Source: Marthasterias glacialis (taxonomy: Eukaryota > Echinodermata > Asteroidea > Forcipulatida > Asteriidae). From it: a stretch of DNA of 64,000 bases. The position numbers were made by a program, and so were the translations under genes. The stretch covers positions 9,174,320-9,238,319 of the forward strand of contig OU452219.1 in NCBI GenBank assembly GCA_911728455.2, written 5' to 3'. The notes under the pieces were generated by a model. The model worked only from the letters and a program-made list of their open reading frames with translations, was not told where the DNA came from and made no database searches. Of the stretch, positions 12,201 through 24,313 are shown piece by piece (the first letter of the stretch is position 1; each line of letters opens with the position of its first letter).

Positions 12201-13164
12201 GCATTATTCGTTATTCCTTCAAACTAAATAGAACTGACAATGAAGAGTATGATATGTTGACATACCAGCCTGCCGTGAACTGCATGTAGCGGTCAGCTGC
12301 AGCAACATGAGCTGGGTTGGTCTCGTCTTCTGGCAATCCAAAATCTGTACTCAAGGTGATAGAAACTTGTCCATTGTACTTGGCTTTGTACTTGTCCTGG
12401 TAGGTATGATACGCCTTTGCGTGAGACTTGACGATGTTGTGAGCACACCTATACGGCGAGTAGCCTGGGTCATATTTCCCTGGTGCGAACACTCCGATAC
12501 CATAACCCAACCAGCAGACGACATACGGCTCGTTGAATGTAATCCACAATTTAACTTTGGCGCCAAGCCGTTCGAAGCATACGTCAGCGTAGTCATCAAA
12601 CAGCGCCACCAACATCTCGCTCTCAAAGCCGCCATATTTATCCTGCAGCGTCTGTGGTAGATCCCAGTGGTACAGAGTCACCACGGGTTCGATCCCTTCC
12701 TTTAAAAGCTCATCCACCAGGTTTTCATAATAAGCCAGCCCGGCCTCATTGAGGCTATCCCGGGTGCCATCTGGCATAACTCGAGGCCAAGAAATCGAGA
12801 ACCGGTAATGGGTGAGACCGATCTTTTTGGCGAGTTGGACATCCACTGGGTACTTGTTATAGCTATCACAAGCTACGTTACCTGTCTGGTACGCAAAACA
12901 GCGACCGGCCTGGGAAAACGTATCCCAGATGCTTTCACCCTTGCCGTCAGCGTCCCAACCTCCCTCCACCTGGTAGGCAGAGGTCGCTGATCCCCAGGCA
13001 AAACCCTCAGGGAACTTCCCGTAAATCGGTGCATCTCGCTCGGTGTCGTTAAATACCTCGGGGTAAGCAAACTTTTGAGCAGCAGTCAACGAGCTGGCAA
13101 GGATGCAGAGGGAAATAAAACTTCCACTCATCCTCAAAAATCTGAGTCCATCAAATCGAGGCAT
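9288..13164 (-). CDS. Secreted GH1 beta-glycosidase (lactase/beta-glucosidase-like), complete
   Basis: Four exons: 13164-12266, 11408-11180, 10875-10656 and 9577-9288 (899+229+220+290 = 1638 bases, 545 aa, phases agree). Family 1 glycosidases hydrolyse beta-glucosides or galactosides with retention of configuration. The N-terminus is a signal peptide; the second Met at 13131 ([19 protein letters not shown]) gives the cleaner one and may be the true start. Then come [16 protein letters not shown] and WITFNEP (acid/base Glu212), ITENG (nucleophile Glu420) and [10 protein letters not shown] near the C-terminus, so the active-site set is complete. The protein ends in a hydrophobic tail (IALMLVFCF) with only a few residues after it, suggesting a GPI signal or membrane anchor. 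AATAAA hexamers on the minus strand (9252-9264) lie about 25 bases past the stop. Substrate unknown. Confidence 0.9.
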
Positions 13165-14638
13165 CGCCGTTTGCTGGGGTTGTCCTCTAGTTTAAGGTGT
13201 GTATGTGTGTATGACCAAAGACAAGGCTTGATGGGTAAAACCTCGACAGAGCAGGACACCCGTTTAAGTTTACAAATTAGAGCTCAGCTTTGATTGGGTA
13301 GCTAGATCACGAGACCCATGGCCTAGGGACATAAATCCGTTTATGATCGACGCTCACCTGGCACAAGGCTATCTAAGATACACAAAAGACCAGAGTCCTA
13401 TTTACAACCAACAAAAAAAAATAATGATGTGTAATGAAAGATTGCGCACGAAGTAAACGCACAGGATGAAAACATCTTTACAGGGGGCGTGTTCGTTATC
13501 ACTAGCTAGAATATAAAACTGTTTTCACAAAAGATCTATAAGATACCAACTGCTCTTATCATTGTTTGTCACAGAAGACGCTTTAATACGACCAAGTTTC
13601 ATAACATTGATTCTTCTTATCATTTTATAAAGGTGACTCTACAGTATTATTAGAAAATGCTATAATAAAACGGAATGGCCCATTTTTACAATGATTTTTT
13701 GCCAAGAGGTGTACGTGATGTTATCGACTGATCAACACACTTTCCAAAAAAAAGGTATCATAATGTGTTTTTCCTTCGGTAACGTCATGTGATAGACTTT
13801 GCTTTGTTGACTGTTCTAAGAACTGTCCGACTATTTTTCCACTACCGTGGAGAATATTTGGAAATTCCGGAGACTTCTTATGTTCTGATAAAAATAATTG
13901 TCCTGCTGTATTTACTTCTCGTGTTATCTTTAATGCCGTGGAGTGAGATGGTCTCGGCGTTTCAACTTGCCTGCTTTTAAGTTATCAACAAGAGCCTAGA
14001 TGCAAGGCCTAAAACACTGGCTTCAAAACACACATCAATTAAAACAAAACTTATACATCGATGAATGCATGTGGTGAACGGTGCCTACATGCAGTGTAAG
14101 TGTTTACATGGTGTGTACACAAGGCTCAGTGTCAGCCTGCTTAGTGGTATCTTAGTTGGGAGTGTTTGACTGTTTCTCTCAATGGCTTCTGTGGCCCCAA
14201 AAAGGGACAATAGAGACAACAATAAAAACACATGCAATCACCTGTTGTATAAATTATTATGACTGAGGGTGTGCATTTTTGGAGAGCAACAAATTTGCGA
14301 GTAAAGGTTATCGGTCATACTTACTTTTGGGGTAATTAGCTGAACTATCATTGATACCGAAATCTGATAGATCTGATAATGTCACTCTGCTGACATAACA
14401 GCCCCGTATCATTTAAATCCTTCTTGACCCTAGTTTAGGTAACAGTCACGTTGCGGCGTTACCTGTACACGTTTCTCAGCTATATTAAAACCCGACAATA
14501 AATCAACATAACGGCAATATATAGAATCTGAGACCACCAGATCAGAGGGGAGTAGAACCATTGTAAAGTTTTCACAATTTCCTCCCTGATTAAGTTGTCG
14601 CAATAGATCTTTCCCCTTGAAACAAAAGTCTCTGAACG
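13165..14638. promoter_or_regulatory. Divergent interval between two GH1 genes
   Basis: The 1.47 kb between the start codons of the minus-strand and plus-strand GH1 genes must hold both 5' leaders and promoters. I see no exon, no tRNA and no clear TATA element that I would commit to. The stretch is AT-rich with no long repeat. Confidence 0.4.
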
Positions 14639-16983
14639 ATGCAGACAAGCTTACTGGCTCGATTTCTTTGCCTCGCGGCAGCAGCTGTTTTCAGCTGCGC
14701 AAACGGGGAAGAAAGGATCGAGTTTGTGTATCCGGATGTGTTCAACGACCCCGAGCGTGACACTTACTACTACGGGACATTCCCCGATGATTTCATATGG
14801 AGTAGTGCCACCTCTTCGTACCAGATAGAAGGAGGCTGGGATGCCGACGATAAGGGCGTAGGTATATGGGATACATTCACCCACGAGGGAGGTCACGTAT
14901 ACAACAATGACAATGGGGACATTGCGTGCGACAGCTACAACAAGTAAGTATTTGTCTTCTTTGAGAATGTGTTGCAATTAAAGACAGAACCGCAGTAGCA
15001 CCATGCAGGGTAACATCACGCAAATAACTCTAAAACTTGACATAATAGGCCTACCACTGGCTCTATTTTTTTTATTATTTTTTTTTTTACCGTAAACCAC
15101 TTTAGCTTTATACAATTATTAAGTTTCTATATGGTAAGATGTGAAATAATTTTACAAATCAATATCGAAGAATTCGTGTTTTCTCCCGAGCGACCTATGA
15201 TAATATAAGCAATATGAGAAAATAGAATAAGCTGTTGCAAACTGCTTACCAACCAGAAGGAAATGTCACATGCAAACAAATTTTTAGTGGCCTCTCGTAT
15301 CGACCCTATAGCAGAGTCTTTCTAAAAGGCTAAAAATGCTTTTGAAAAAGACTCTGCTGGGCTCAAAACGTGAGGCCACTAAGATTTCTTTTGCATAATT
15401 AGCACTGTGTGCAAGGCAGCCGTTACCAGACTGGTTGCGTAAATTTTACACTTAATTCGAGGCTGTGCCGAGACTAATCAATTCAAAGTCGCAAACGGAT
15501 AACAAAGAAAGTACCTTTGTCTTTTCATAAAATCATTGTTGTGATTGCTATGTTCTAACCGTGAAATTATTGATGTAGTGTCATAATTAACAATAAGTAG
15601 TTAGTGGATCATCGCTCTAAACATTCCTGGGTCAGAATTATTGACCCGGATTTGGGATTCCAGGGGGCCTGATCCATATCTTGGTCAATTTGAACCGCAT
15701 TCCGTGTCAAAGTGACCCAGAATCCGAGTCAAAATCCAGACTTAGGGTCATATTGTCACAGATTCCGGGTGAAGCTAACCCAGAAATGGGTCAGCCCTCC
15801 ACCCCCCCCCCCCCGGACCTTGAATCAGGGTCAATTCTTACCAGGGAGTTTTTTAGAGTGTAAACGTGAATCCATTGATTTACAACTCAGTTACCTTTCA
15901 TTTACACATTGCGGTTTCTTTATCTGAATAGTTACAAGGAAGATGTTGCCTTGATGAAAGCAATGGGTCTTCCGTACTACCGATTCTCCATCTCGTGGCC
16001 GCGTCTGATGCCAGACGGCACCGCGGCCAGCCTAAGTGCTGCCGGTGTTCGTTACTACAACAACCTGATTGATGAGCTCATAGCAAACGACATCTCACCC
16101 ATGGTTACCTTGTATCACTGGGATCTTCCCCAAGCTCTGCAGGACCACGGTGGATGGGCAAACGAGACCATTATTAACGACTTCAATGACTATGCCCGGG
16201 CTTGTTACGAGAACTTTGGGGACAGGGTTAAACTGTGGATAACCTTCAACGAGCCGTGGATCGTATCTCTTCTCGGGTACGGCAGCGGGGCGTTCGCACC
16301 AGGCATTGCCGAGCCAGCCATTTTGGTGTATACGGTAACACACAATATTATCCTGTCGCATGCACACGCCTACCACACCTATCAAGATAACTTCAAGTCT
16401 TCACAGAATGGACAGGTTGGAATCACCCTCAACAGTGACTTTATTGAGCCGGCCAACCGCGACCTTCCTGCTGATATCAAGGCAGCAGATGATGTACTTC
16501 AATTCAACCTTGGTTGGTTTGCCCATCCCATCTACATTGATGGAGACTACCCCGAGGTCATGAAGTCCAATATCGCTAGAAAGAGTGCCTACCAAGGCTT
16601 CAATGAGTCACGCCTACCGGAATTCACCGCTGATCAAAAACTCTTCATTAGAGGGACCGGAGACTTCTTCGGACTTAACCACTACACCACCACCCTGGCC
16701 ACCAACGGTTCATCAGACGATCTTCTACCATCTCAGGCAAGCTACTGGGCCGATCAAGACATCTGGTCGTGGAAGGACTCAAACTGGCCCGGGTCTGGTT
16801 CCAGCTGGCTACAGGTCGTTCCGTGGGGACTCCGCCGCTTGCTCAAGTGGATTTCCGATGAGTATGGGCGCGAATTGCCTGTCTACGTCACCGAGAATGG
16901 AATCTCTACCAAAGATGTCTTCGAGTTGGATGACACCACGCGAGTCAACTATTACAAAGCTTACATCAATGAAGTGTTGAAAG
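14639..16983 (+). CDS. GH1 beta-glycosidase paralogue lacking its own terminal exon
   Basis: Two exons: 14639-14943 and 15932-16983, joined in phase 2 as [14 protein letters not shown]. The signal peptide is [20 protein letters not shown]. The acid/base WITFNEP (Glu209) and nucleophile YVTENG (about Glu423) are intact. The second exon ends GAAGTGTTGAAAG at a GT donor (16984) in phase 1, exactly as in the neighbour gene, but no exon with the conserved [10 protein letters not shown] region lies between here and 18726. Read-through into the intron would add about 18 unrelated residues and stop at 17036. Either the gene is 3'-truncated and probably inactive, or it splices to the terminal exon of the downstream paralogue (21730-22031, matching phase), which would give 552 aa. 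Function otherwise as for the other GH1 genes. Confidence 0.8.
15225..15400. repeat. Foldback repeat in GH1 intron 1
   Basis: Around 15288-15385 AGTGGCCTCTCGTATCGACC and GCAGAGTCTTTCT are mirrored by AGACTCTGCTGGG and ACGTGAGGCCACT. The leading part (AGCTGTTGCAAACTGC) also begins the repeat at 41771-41960, so this is a dispersed family with two copies in the window. Confidence 0.6.
15613..15860. repeat. MITE with TIRs of CRCTCTAAA type
   Basis: The left end CGCTCTAAACATTCCTGGG and the right end GGGAGTTTTTTAGAGTG form imperfect terminal inverted repeats. Internal GGGTCA and TGACCC motifs recur, and a poly-C tract lies near 15799. It sits in intron 1 of the second GH1 gene, about 70 bases before the exon-2 acceptor. 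Confidence 0.55.
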
Positions 16984-17036
16984 GTGTGTGTACATTGTTA
17001 TTATTTGTCTTTGTTTATCCAACTAAACCTGATTAA

Positions 17037-18726
17037 AGTAGCTACAAAAGGGTTTTTCCCATTTTCAGTTTTGCATGTATTGTTTACCAGACGGTGGTTA
17101 GTTTTTATGTTCCATTAAAAATGTTGAAGTTGTGGGAGATGTAATATGCCTGTTAGACCATGTTCAAAATCAAATTGAACGCTGAAAAATTGAACTTAAA
17201 ATAATCAAGAAAATCATGGTTTGCACGATTTGTTGAATAGTTTTGTAGTAAGTTGCAATAGGAACTGGCATTTAAAGTTCTTATTTATTTTCTGTTTTTG
17301 TCACGAGAGTCATTTTCATTACACAGAAATTAGAATGTCTAATAATAGGGAAAACGTTCAATGGCAATGCCATGGTCTTCATGGCTTTGCGTCATTTTTA
17401 ACAGATCTGCATAAAATCAACTAAACCTCATTGCCTTCAATCTGCCGTAGATCCGTTTTACTTCAGTGAAAAACGACCAGCCTTCCCAGTGCAGTCTTCA
17501 TGGAGGCCTATTCCTGATCTTGTTTGGTCAAATATTGAAGTTTTTTGTTGTTGAATATGTAAATGAATATTGAAAGCGAAACTATTTTGAGATACCGCGT
17601 TCACTGCAGTATGCGTGGGCCTATGTATACTTCAAGAGTATCGGAATACACATGGCTTCGCATCACTGTGCCTCGGTTCTGATCAACCAAAATGTCACTG
17701 ATCTCTATAGGGTACCGTAATAATCAGTAAACATAAAACTTTGATAACATGGTCTCCGGGGCAGTTATTGTGTAACTTACCGGTACATCATCACTAAGAT
17801 TACTTGGTTGTACCAGGGGCGGATCCGGGGGGGGGGGGAGTGCGTGAGGGGCGCACGCCCCCTTTCCTTCCGAAAAAAATCAAGATATCATCCCCACTTG
17901 CAGTGAGAAATAAACGTTCGACATTGTACTACAATGTTCACGCTGTTGGGGCTTCGTGCTGAGCGCTTGCAGTCGCCACAACTTGCCTTCAATTATCATT
18001 TGCTGCTTGATCGGTAAATTTCCCCCCCCCCCCCGTTTTAAAAAATCCTGGATCCGCCCCTGTGAACCATGGAAGAAGAAACTTCTTCCTCCAAGGTTGT
18101 ATACACGCACATCCACACACAACAAAATACAACTGATCAAAGATTTATCTACGTCCCCCCCCCCCCCCCCCCCAACGTCAATACGGGCCTGCATTATTTC
18201 TTGTTTCATTTATTGATGAATGCAGAACTACTTGAAAGGTTTACTTTTCACACTGGCAACGCCCATTCAAAGTGAGTTGGTATTGATAAAAGTACGTTTC
18301 TCGATACACTACCAAAATGCTGTAGCTTAGCAATGCACTTCCCATATTATGATTCGCTGTGCCTCTGTACCATAAATCTCTGGACAGCGTTTTTATAATG
18401 TATATGCTCACACCTCAAGCATGTTGCTAAGTAACGGGCGTGCATCTCTGTAATTTCTGCCCCCATAACCTGTAACTCAATGTTTGTTTGAATTCTCCCC
18501 ATACCCAAGATAGCTTTAATAAAGTTTTTAGCCCAATAGATAAGCTGTCATTACGAAAGAGCTTAAGTGTCTGGAAGGTAAACAGACATATTAAGCCGTG
18601 AATACATGCACTTTACTTTTATTGCATTCCGAAACATCCCAGCACAAAGAGCAAGTATACTTTATGCAGGTCACACATAAGTTGACTTGAACACACCAAC
18701 AAAAGTGAGACTTAGTCAACTCCAGT
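17037..18726. other. Interval between GH1 paralogues without a terminal exon
   Basis: I searched this 1.7 kb for any segment encoding NFEW, WSL or GYTAW in all frames and found none. It contains one MITE (17814-18062), a poly-C run (about 18156-18173) and ordinary AT-rich sequence, then the 5' leader of the third GH1 gene. Confidence 0.6.
17814..18062. repeat. MITE with CAGGGGCGGATCC terminal inverted repeats
   Basis: The left end reads CAGGGGCGGATCCGGGG and the right end, as reverse complement, CAGGGGCGGATCCAGGAT. The element is 249 bases, has G/C homopolymers next to both ends and no coding capacity. I could not see a convincing target-site duplication, so the superfamily is left open. It lies where the terminal exon of the upstream GH1 gene would be expected. 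Confidence 0.75.
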
Positions 18727-21700
18727 ATGGCTGAATTGCAATTCTTTTTCGTCGTCACTGCCTGCGTAGTCGCAATAACCTGCTGTCTCGCGCAAGACAG
18801 AATAGAATTTGTATACCCTGACGTGTTCAATGATACCGAGAGAGACACGTTTCTATACGGTACGTTTCCCGACGGCTTCCTGTGGAGCACGGCTACCTCC
18901 TCGTACCAGATCGAAGGTGCGTGGGATGTTGCAGATAAAGGGCCCAGCGTATGGGATACATTCACCCACGAGGGAGGACGAGTCACTAATGACGACACCG
19001 GAGATGTAGCCTGCGACAGTTATAACAAGTGAGTAAACCGTCCTACTCTGGGCCCAATTTCCTATAGAGCTGCTCGAGCACAAAAAGTGGCTCAGTACAA
19101 GAAAGTTATGCTTACCAGAGTAAGGTTACCAGCCAAACTAAAATGTCAAATGTGCAATTTGTGACTGGTAGCCTGCTCAATTCTGCTTAGCAGAAAACTG
19201 TTAAGCAATATCCACTGCTTAAGCAGCTCTATGAACTTGGGTCCTGTTGACGTGGATGTTTACCGTGGTACTGTTCCCCCCCCCCCCCCCCCCGTACAAA
19301 TCACTATAACCAAACTGAAACTTGAGAAGCAAAACATGTCTGTGGCCTATTCACGGTGAGAATCAGTGGTCGTTTTTAGTTTTACAGATACAAGGAACAT
19401 TGAAGGATGGTGACAGCATGGGAAACGGGTTTCCGTCTCCATGGTTGTACGAAATCAGTAGAAACGCATAAATCTCACCAACTTTAAAATACCAACTGTT
19501 ACCGAGGTGCAATAACAATGTATACTATCAGTGTGTATGCATATTACTTGCAACTATAATACCACTTTATGTTTACAAGCCAAGGCGAAACTAATTCAGC
19601 TAAAATATTTAGTTTGTTTTGTGTGTGCATTCATCTTTCAGAAAACAATAATGGGTGTCTTTCTTGTTCGAAATTCAGGAGTTAGGAAAAAACTAATGCG
19701 ATCGATTATAATTTTCTGCCGCTTCAGTATCAGTGTAACTGTTGTATGTGTAACCTATAAAGGTTTGAAAACATCTAACGCTTATATTGATTTGATTGTC
19801 AAATTTAACTTTAGAGTTAGGCTATGTTTGTACGAATACAAGGTAGAATTTAGTATCCACCGTTTTCTTTGAGTCTCATTTAATGATTTAAATAGGCATA
19901 CTTGAATAGAAACTATACGGAATGATACTTCCTAATCCTATGCGTTCAGAAGGTTTTTTTTTTTAAAGATAACCTTTGTCAAATGTTTTCTCTCTTTGCT
20001 ATCAGATACAAAGATGATGTTGCGTTGATGAAAGCAATGGGTTTACACTTCTATCGCTTCTCCATCTCATGGCCGCGTCTGATGCCAGACGGCACCGCGG
20101 CCAGTCTAAGTGCTGACGGTGTTCGTTACTACAACAACCTGATTGACGAGCTCATAGCAAACGACATCTCACCCATGGTTACCTTGTATCACTGGGATCT
20201 TCCCCAAGCTCTGCAGGACCACGGTGGATGGGTGAACGAAACAATCGTCGATCGTTTCAACGACTATGCCAGGGTTTGCTTCGAGAACTTCGGTGACAGG
20301 GTGCCGTTTTGGATCACGTTCAACGAGCCGTGGATATTCACTCTTCTTGGGTACGGTTCAACCATGTTTGCACCGGGAAATATTGTCGATCCCGCCGTCA
20401 AGGTCTATATCGTCGCCCGGAACATTCTCCTGTCTCATGCACACGCCTATCACACCTACCAGACAGACTTTAAAGGGGCACAAAACGGCGAAGTAGGGAT
20501 CACTTTTAACACGGACTTCATCGAGCCTGCTGACCGTTCAAAGCAAAGCGATCTGGACGCCGCGGACAGAGTTCTCCGGTTTAATCTGGGATGGTTCGCC
20601 AACCCCATCTTCGTTAATGGAGACTACCCAGAGGTCATGAAGACTACGATTGCCACCAAGAGTGCCTACCAAGGGTTCCCTGAGTCCCGCCTGCCCCCTT
20701 TCTCTACAGAGGAGAAAGAGCTCATCAAGGACACGGCAGATTTCTTTGGGTTGAACGCGTACACCACCGTCTACGCGACCAACGAAACGGCCGACGATTT
20801 CTTGCAGTCCCAGGCCAACTACCTGAGCGATCGAGACGCTCGTACCTTTAGAGACCCTTCGTGGCCCGGTGCGGGGTCCAACTGGCTCAAAATAGTCCCT
20901 TGGGGAATCCGCCGTCTGCTCAACTGGATATCGGATGAATATGGCAGTGAAATTCCAATTTACATAACAGAGAACGGCGTGTCCACCCATGATGTTTATG
21001 AGTTGGAGGATACAATCCGGGTTGATTATTACAAAGCTTATATTAACGAAGTTCTTAAAGGTATTGCGTTAGATTGTTAGCACATTTTTATGAATTCAAT
21101 TCCCTTTTTAAAAACATTTTCAACATTTTGTTTTGCTTATTTTAATTTTTTGAAATAATAAATTGCTGCTGTATGACAGTGATCCGGTGCTTGTTTAAAT
21201 TTCCTGTTGTAGTTCATACTATACCTTCCGTTTGAGTAAGTACATATTGGACGTCAATAAAACAACTATAAAATTATCACAAAATGCAATAAGGCTGAAT
21301 TAAATAAACTAAATTAAAATAAGGTAATAATATCACGAGCGCAATGACCATGCGATTGTACTTTAAGACACGGTGTGTTAAACTGTGTTGAATTCTCATT
21401 CACTGTGTTGAATTCACGTTGCGGAAGACGGGAAAACACACGGTTTAAAAACCTGTATTTTGAGACTTGTCACCACTTGGTTTTTAAGGTTTTGTTGGGT
21501 AGACAATCCCTTATGGACGAAATCGATTTCATGATATCGTGCTGTGAAAGGCAACGGTTCCTAGTCAAACTCTGAAGACTTTTGAATGGCGATGGATGAG
21601 TCTTCAAGATAAATTACTGATAACAAATTAGCATGTGCTACCCACTCCTTCCTTCCAAGGATGTCTAACAGAATCTCATTATTGGCAGAAGTATTAATGA

Positions 21701-22031
21701 ATTTTCTTTGTGTCTGTCATTGTTTACAGCTATTGATATGGACAACGTGAACGTAAAGGGGTACACTGCCTGGTCACTGATGGACAACTTTGAGTGGGCT
21801 TCGGGCTACAGCGAGAGATTCGGCATGCACTACGTCAACTTCTCCGACCCGGCAAGGCCCCGCACACCCAAGGCATCGGCACAGTTTTACGCCCAAGTGG
21901 TTGCGGAGAATGGTTTCCCTGAACCCAAAGACGATGCGATGACCACAGTTATGTCCCATGCGCCCGCTACGGCAGCAGTATCAATTACAAGTCTTTTGAG
22001 TTGCTTTGTAATGTCTTTGCTCAACTATTGA
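18727..22031 (+). CDS. Secreted GH1 beta-glycosidase paralogue, complete
   Basis: Three exons: 18727-19028, 20006-21060 and 21730-22031 (1659 bases, 552 aa; phases 2 and 1). The signal peptide [20 protein letters not shown] is followed by the GH1 barrel: [14 protein letters not shown] start (here [12 protein letters not shown]), [20 protein letters not shown] (acid/base Glu208), YITENG (nucleophile Glu423) and [10 protein letters not shown] in the last exon. The C-terminus (about [17 protein letters not shown]) is hydrophobic to the end, like a GPI-anchor signal. An AATAAA hexamer occurs at 22638-22643. It is a tandem duplicate of the gene at 14639-16983, sharing both intron positions, whereas the minus-strand GH1 gene shares only the last intron. 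The natural beta-glycoside substrate is unknown; extracellular or cell-surface action is inferred from the signal peptide. Confidence 0.92.
19115..19250. repeat. Dispersed repeat (AGTAAGGTTACCAGCC family)
   Basis: This short repeat contains GGTTACCAGCCAAAC, CTGCTTAGCAGAAAA and TGCTTAAGCAGCTCT. Related copies are at about 23120-23245 and, as reverse complement and interrupted by a TTAA-type element, at about 52440-52930. Its intact TTAA (19219-19222) serves as an unfilled-site comparison for that insertion. Confidence 0.6.
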
Positions 22032-23295
22032 TTGCATTTCTGGCACTCGTCTGTGGGTTGCCACAGAACCTCTAAATAATGACGTTTCGACATCAATTTA
22101 GATATAATATCCCGTAAAAAAGTTGTGTACTTTAATTTCGTTTTTTATTACTTTTTATTTTATATTACATGTTAATTTTTTTAACGAATACATTTTTTTC
22201 AAACGATTTGGTAAGGGTTGGAACTTTGAAGTACTAAAGAGAAAAAGCTTTTTTGAAATGCGCCTAAAATTATTCCCCACTTACTTATAATTGAAGTTAA
22301 CAAAACACCCGATGACAAAACTTGCATTCAATGCATGCACGTTTTACGACCAATACTTTCAGTAAACCGTCTGTTTTTTTCCTTTACAAGCTTGTGTCTT
22401 TGAACATAAGCGACAGCCGGGTTGGGATTCAGATGGGTGTTGGGTTGGAGGGGAGACATGAGGGGGAGGGGGTAAATCTGCACTTGTACTTTGCAAGATG
22501 ACATGTAATATGTAATCTTTCTTTCAAAGGACACTTGCAGTACTCTGTTCAGGTTGAGTAGAGGATAAAAGGAGTCCATACCCGCAGTCTGCTCTCATAT
22601 TTCTTTACACCCCAAATATTGTTACCAGCAATTTGATAATAAAGGAACATCTGATATGTATATAGTTGTTGTCGGTTATAGCTGGCATTCAGCTGTTGTG
22701 TCCTGGTAAATAGTGGCCAGAGTATACAGAATTAAATAAAATAAAAAAAGAAAACAAAAAGATGATTTTTTTTTTGCAAAAAAGCTTCATACTGACTCCT
22801 GACTTTGTACCTACATAGTATTTAAACAAAGTGTCCATTTGCAACAGTGTGATTGTATTTAAATATCACAATGAAAGTATTTAAGCACGCATCAGTCAGC
22901 AGTATCTATCTCACAAATGAAACATGTTCATATTTCCGTTTAGTTTATTTTCTGAAATGGTTGGAAACAAGTCAACAGTGCGTTGAACTTCGAGGCTGTC
23001 TTATATTTATCCTTAACACAGCCTGAAAGATAAGTTACATTGTTCAAAACCCAATTTCAAAATCCAATTTCATTGACCTGCTTAAGCTTACAAATTAGCT
23101 GAGCAAAACAAATGATAAAATATGCTGACCAGAATAAGGTTACCAAACTACCATGTCACATGCATATTCGGCGTCTGGTATCCTGCTAACTTTTGCTTAG
23201 CAGAAAATTGTGAAGCATAAGCACTCCATGAAATTGGGCCCGATGACTACCTGTAAGGTTATCGATTCTTTACCTACAATAAGTTCCCAAGTGTA

Positions 23296-23428
23296 TAGAC
23301 CGATCCATTAAGCCCCGCCCTTGCCACATTGACCAATCACAGACGTGACTGTGCAACCAAAAGGCTGACAAACACGTTGGTGCATATAGCGCGCGTGCAA
23401 ACTGGGCAGGGCTTAATGGATCGGTCTA
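23296..23428. repeat. 133-bp MITE with ~25-bp TIRs
   Basis: TAGACCGATCCATTAAGCCC at the left is mirrored by GGGCTTAATGGATCGGTCTA at the right. The inside has no coding capacity. The termini are close to identical, so the insertion may be young. Confidence 0.75.
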
Positions 23429-23759
23429 TTAGTTTAAAATACCACACGAACAAAATCTCACATTTTGACAGGTCCAAACATTCCAATACACACGGGACTT
23501 TCACAGTCTACTGTAAAGAAGTCCATAGAAATTCACCCTTTTTCGTAAACCAACCGAACAGAAACAAATGTCATCAAGAGCACATGGTTTACTGAAGGCA
23601 ATTATAAAGGAACCAGCCACAAACAGTATATACATCTCATTTACATAAATTGACTGGTAGCCCAATTCTGGTAAGAACACCTTTCCTGCTGTGTACCGGG
23701 CAGTAGTATGATGAAATAAGGCCTGAGTTACACAGACTTTAAATCCCAAGGTTGGAAAC

Positions 23760-23970
23760 AAGTCTATACCGAGCTGGAAGACATGTAGTAGCTCTTTCTC
23801 TTTGAAGAGGGGGTTGTAATCCCTGATTCCAGACCTTTGTCCTTTTGTTATACAAAGAGGATTACGAGAGATAGATAGGCTGCCACCGTTGTTTATCATT
23901 GTATTCGGCTCAAAGGGGGGTGGGGGCAAGTTCGAGTGAACCAAGATTCCAGCACAGGTTCCGGCCATGG
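23760..23970 (-). repeat. Dispersed repeat, partner of 35155-35400
   Basis: Read as reverse complement it contains CTTGGTTCACTCGAACTT, GAGCCGAATACAATGA and GGACAAAGGTCTGGAAT in the same order as the plus-strand copy at 35155-35400. Nature unknown; no terminal repeats identified. Confidence 0.55.
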
Positions 23971-24313
23971 GGCTGATTATCGGCCGTGACCAAAGTTTTC
24001 CGATTCACGCTGAACATATCTCATATTTTCTTGAAAGAAAACAATAAATCCCGGTGCTTTCTATGACAACCTTGGTAGTCTTGGCTTTGTTTAGTCAGGG
24101 TTTCATTTTGAGATGGTAAAACATCAAACAAGAAAAAACGTCCCTGATTGGTCTTTTTGTCAAGTCTGAGGCGCTAGCATCTGCAATGCATCATGAGCCA
24201 AAACTTGGAGTTTAAAAGTCAAGACGGATATTCTGTCCAACCTTATTTTCCACGCAGGCTACTGTAGTTTTTATGTAGAAAAAGGGAAATGCTTTTGTCC
24301 CACATTGGCTCTA

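Larger units (their letters stand above)
22032..24313. other. Interval between GH1 and EXOSC5, no gene seen
   Basis: It holds the 3' untranslated region of the third GH1 gene (AATAAA at 22638-22643) and dispersed repeats at 23120-23245, 23296-23428 and 23760-23970. The longest open frame (minus strand, 23501-23968) overlaps a repeat that recurs at 35155-35400 and is not taken as a gene. Confidence 0.5.

Noticed and set aside
23501-23968. 155-codon minus-strand open frame
   Set aside because: Overlaps a dispersed repeat also present at 35155-35400 and has no domain.
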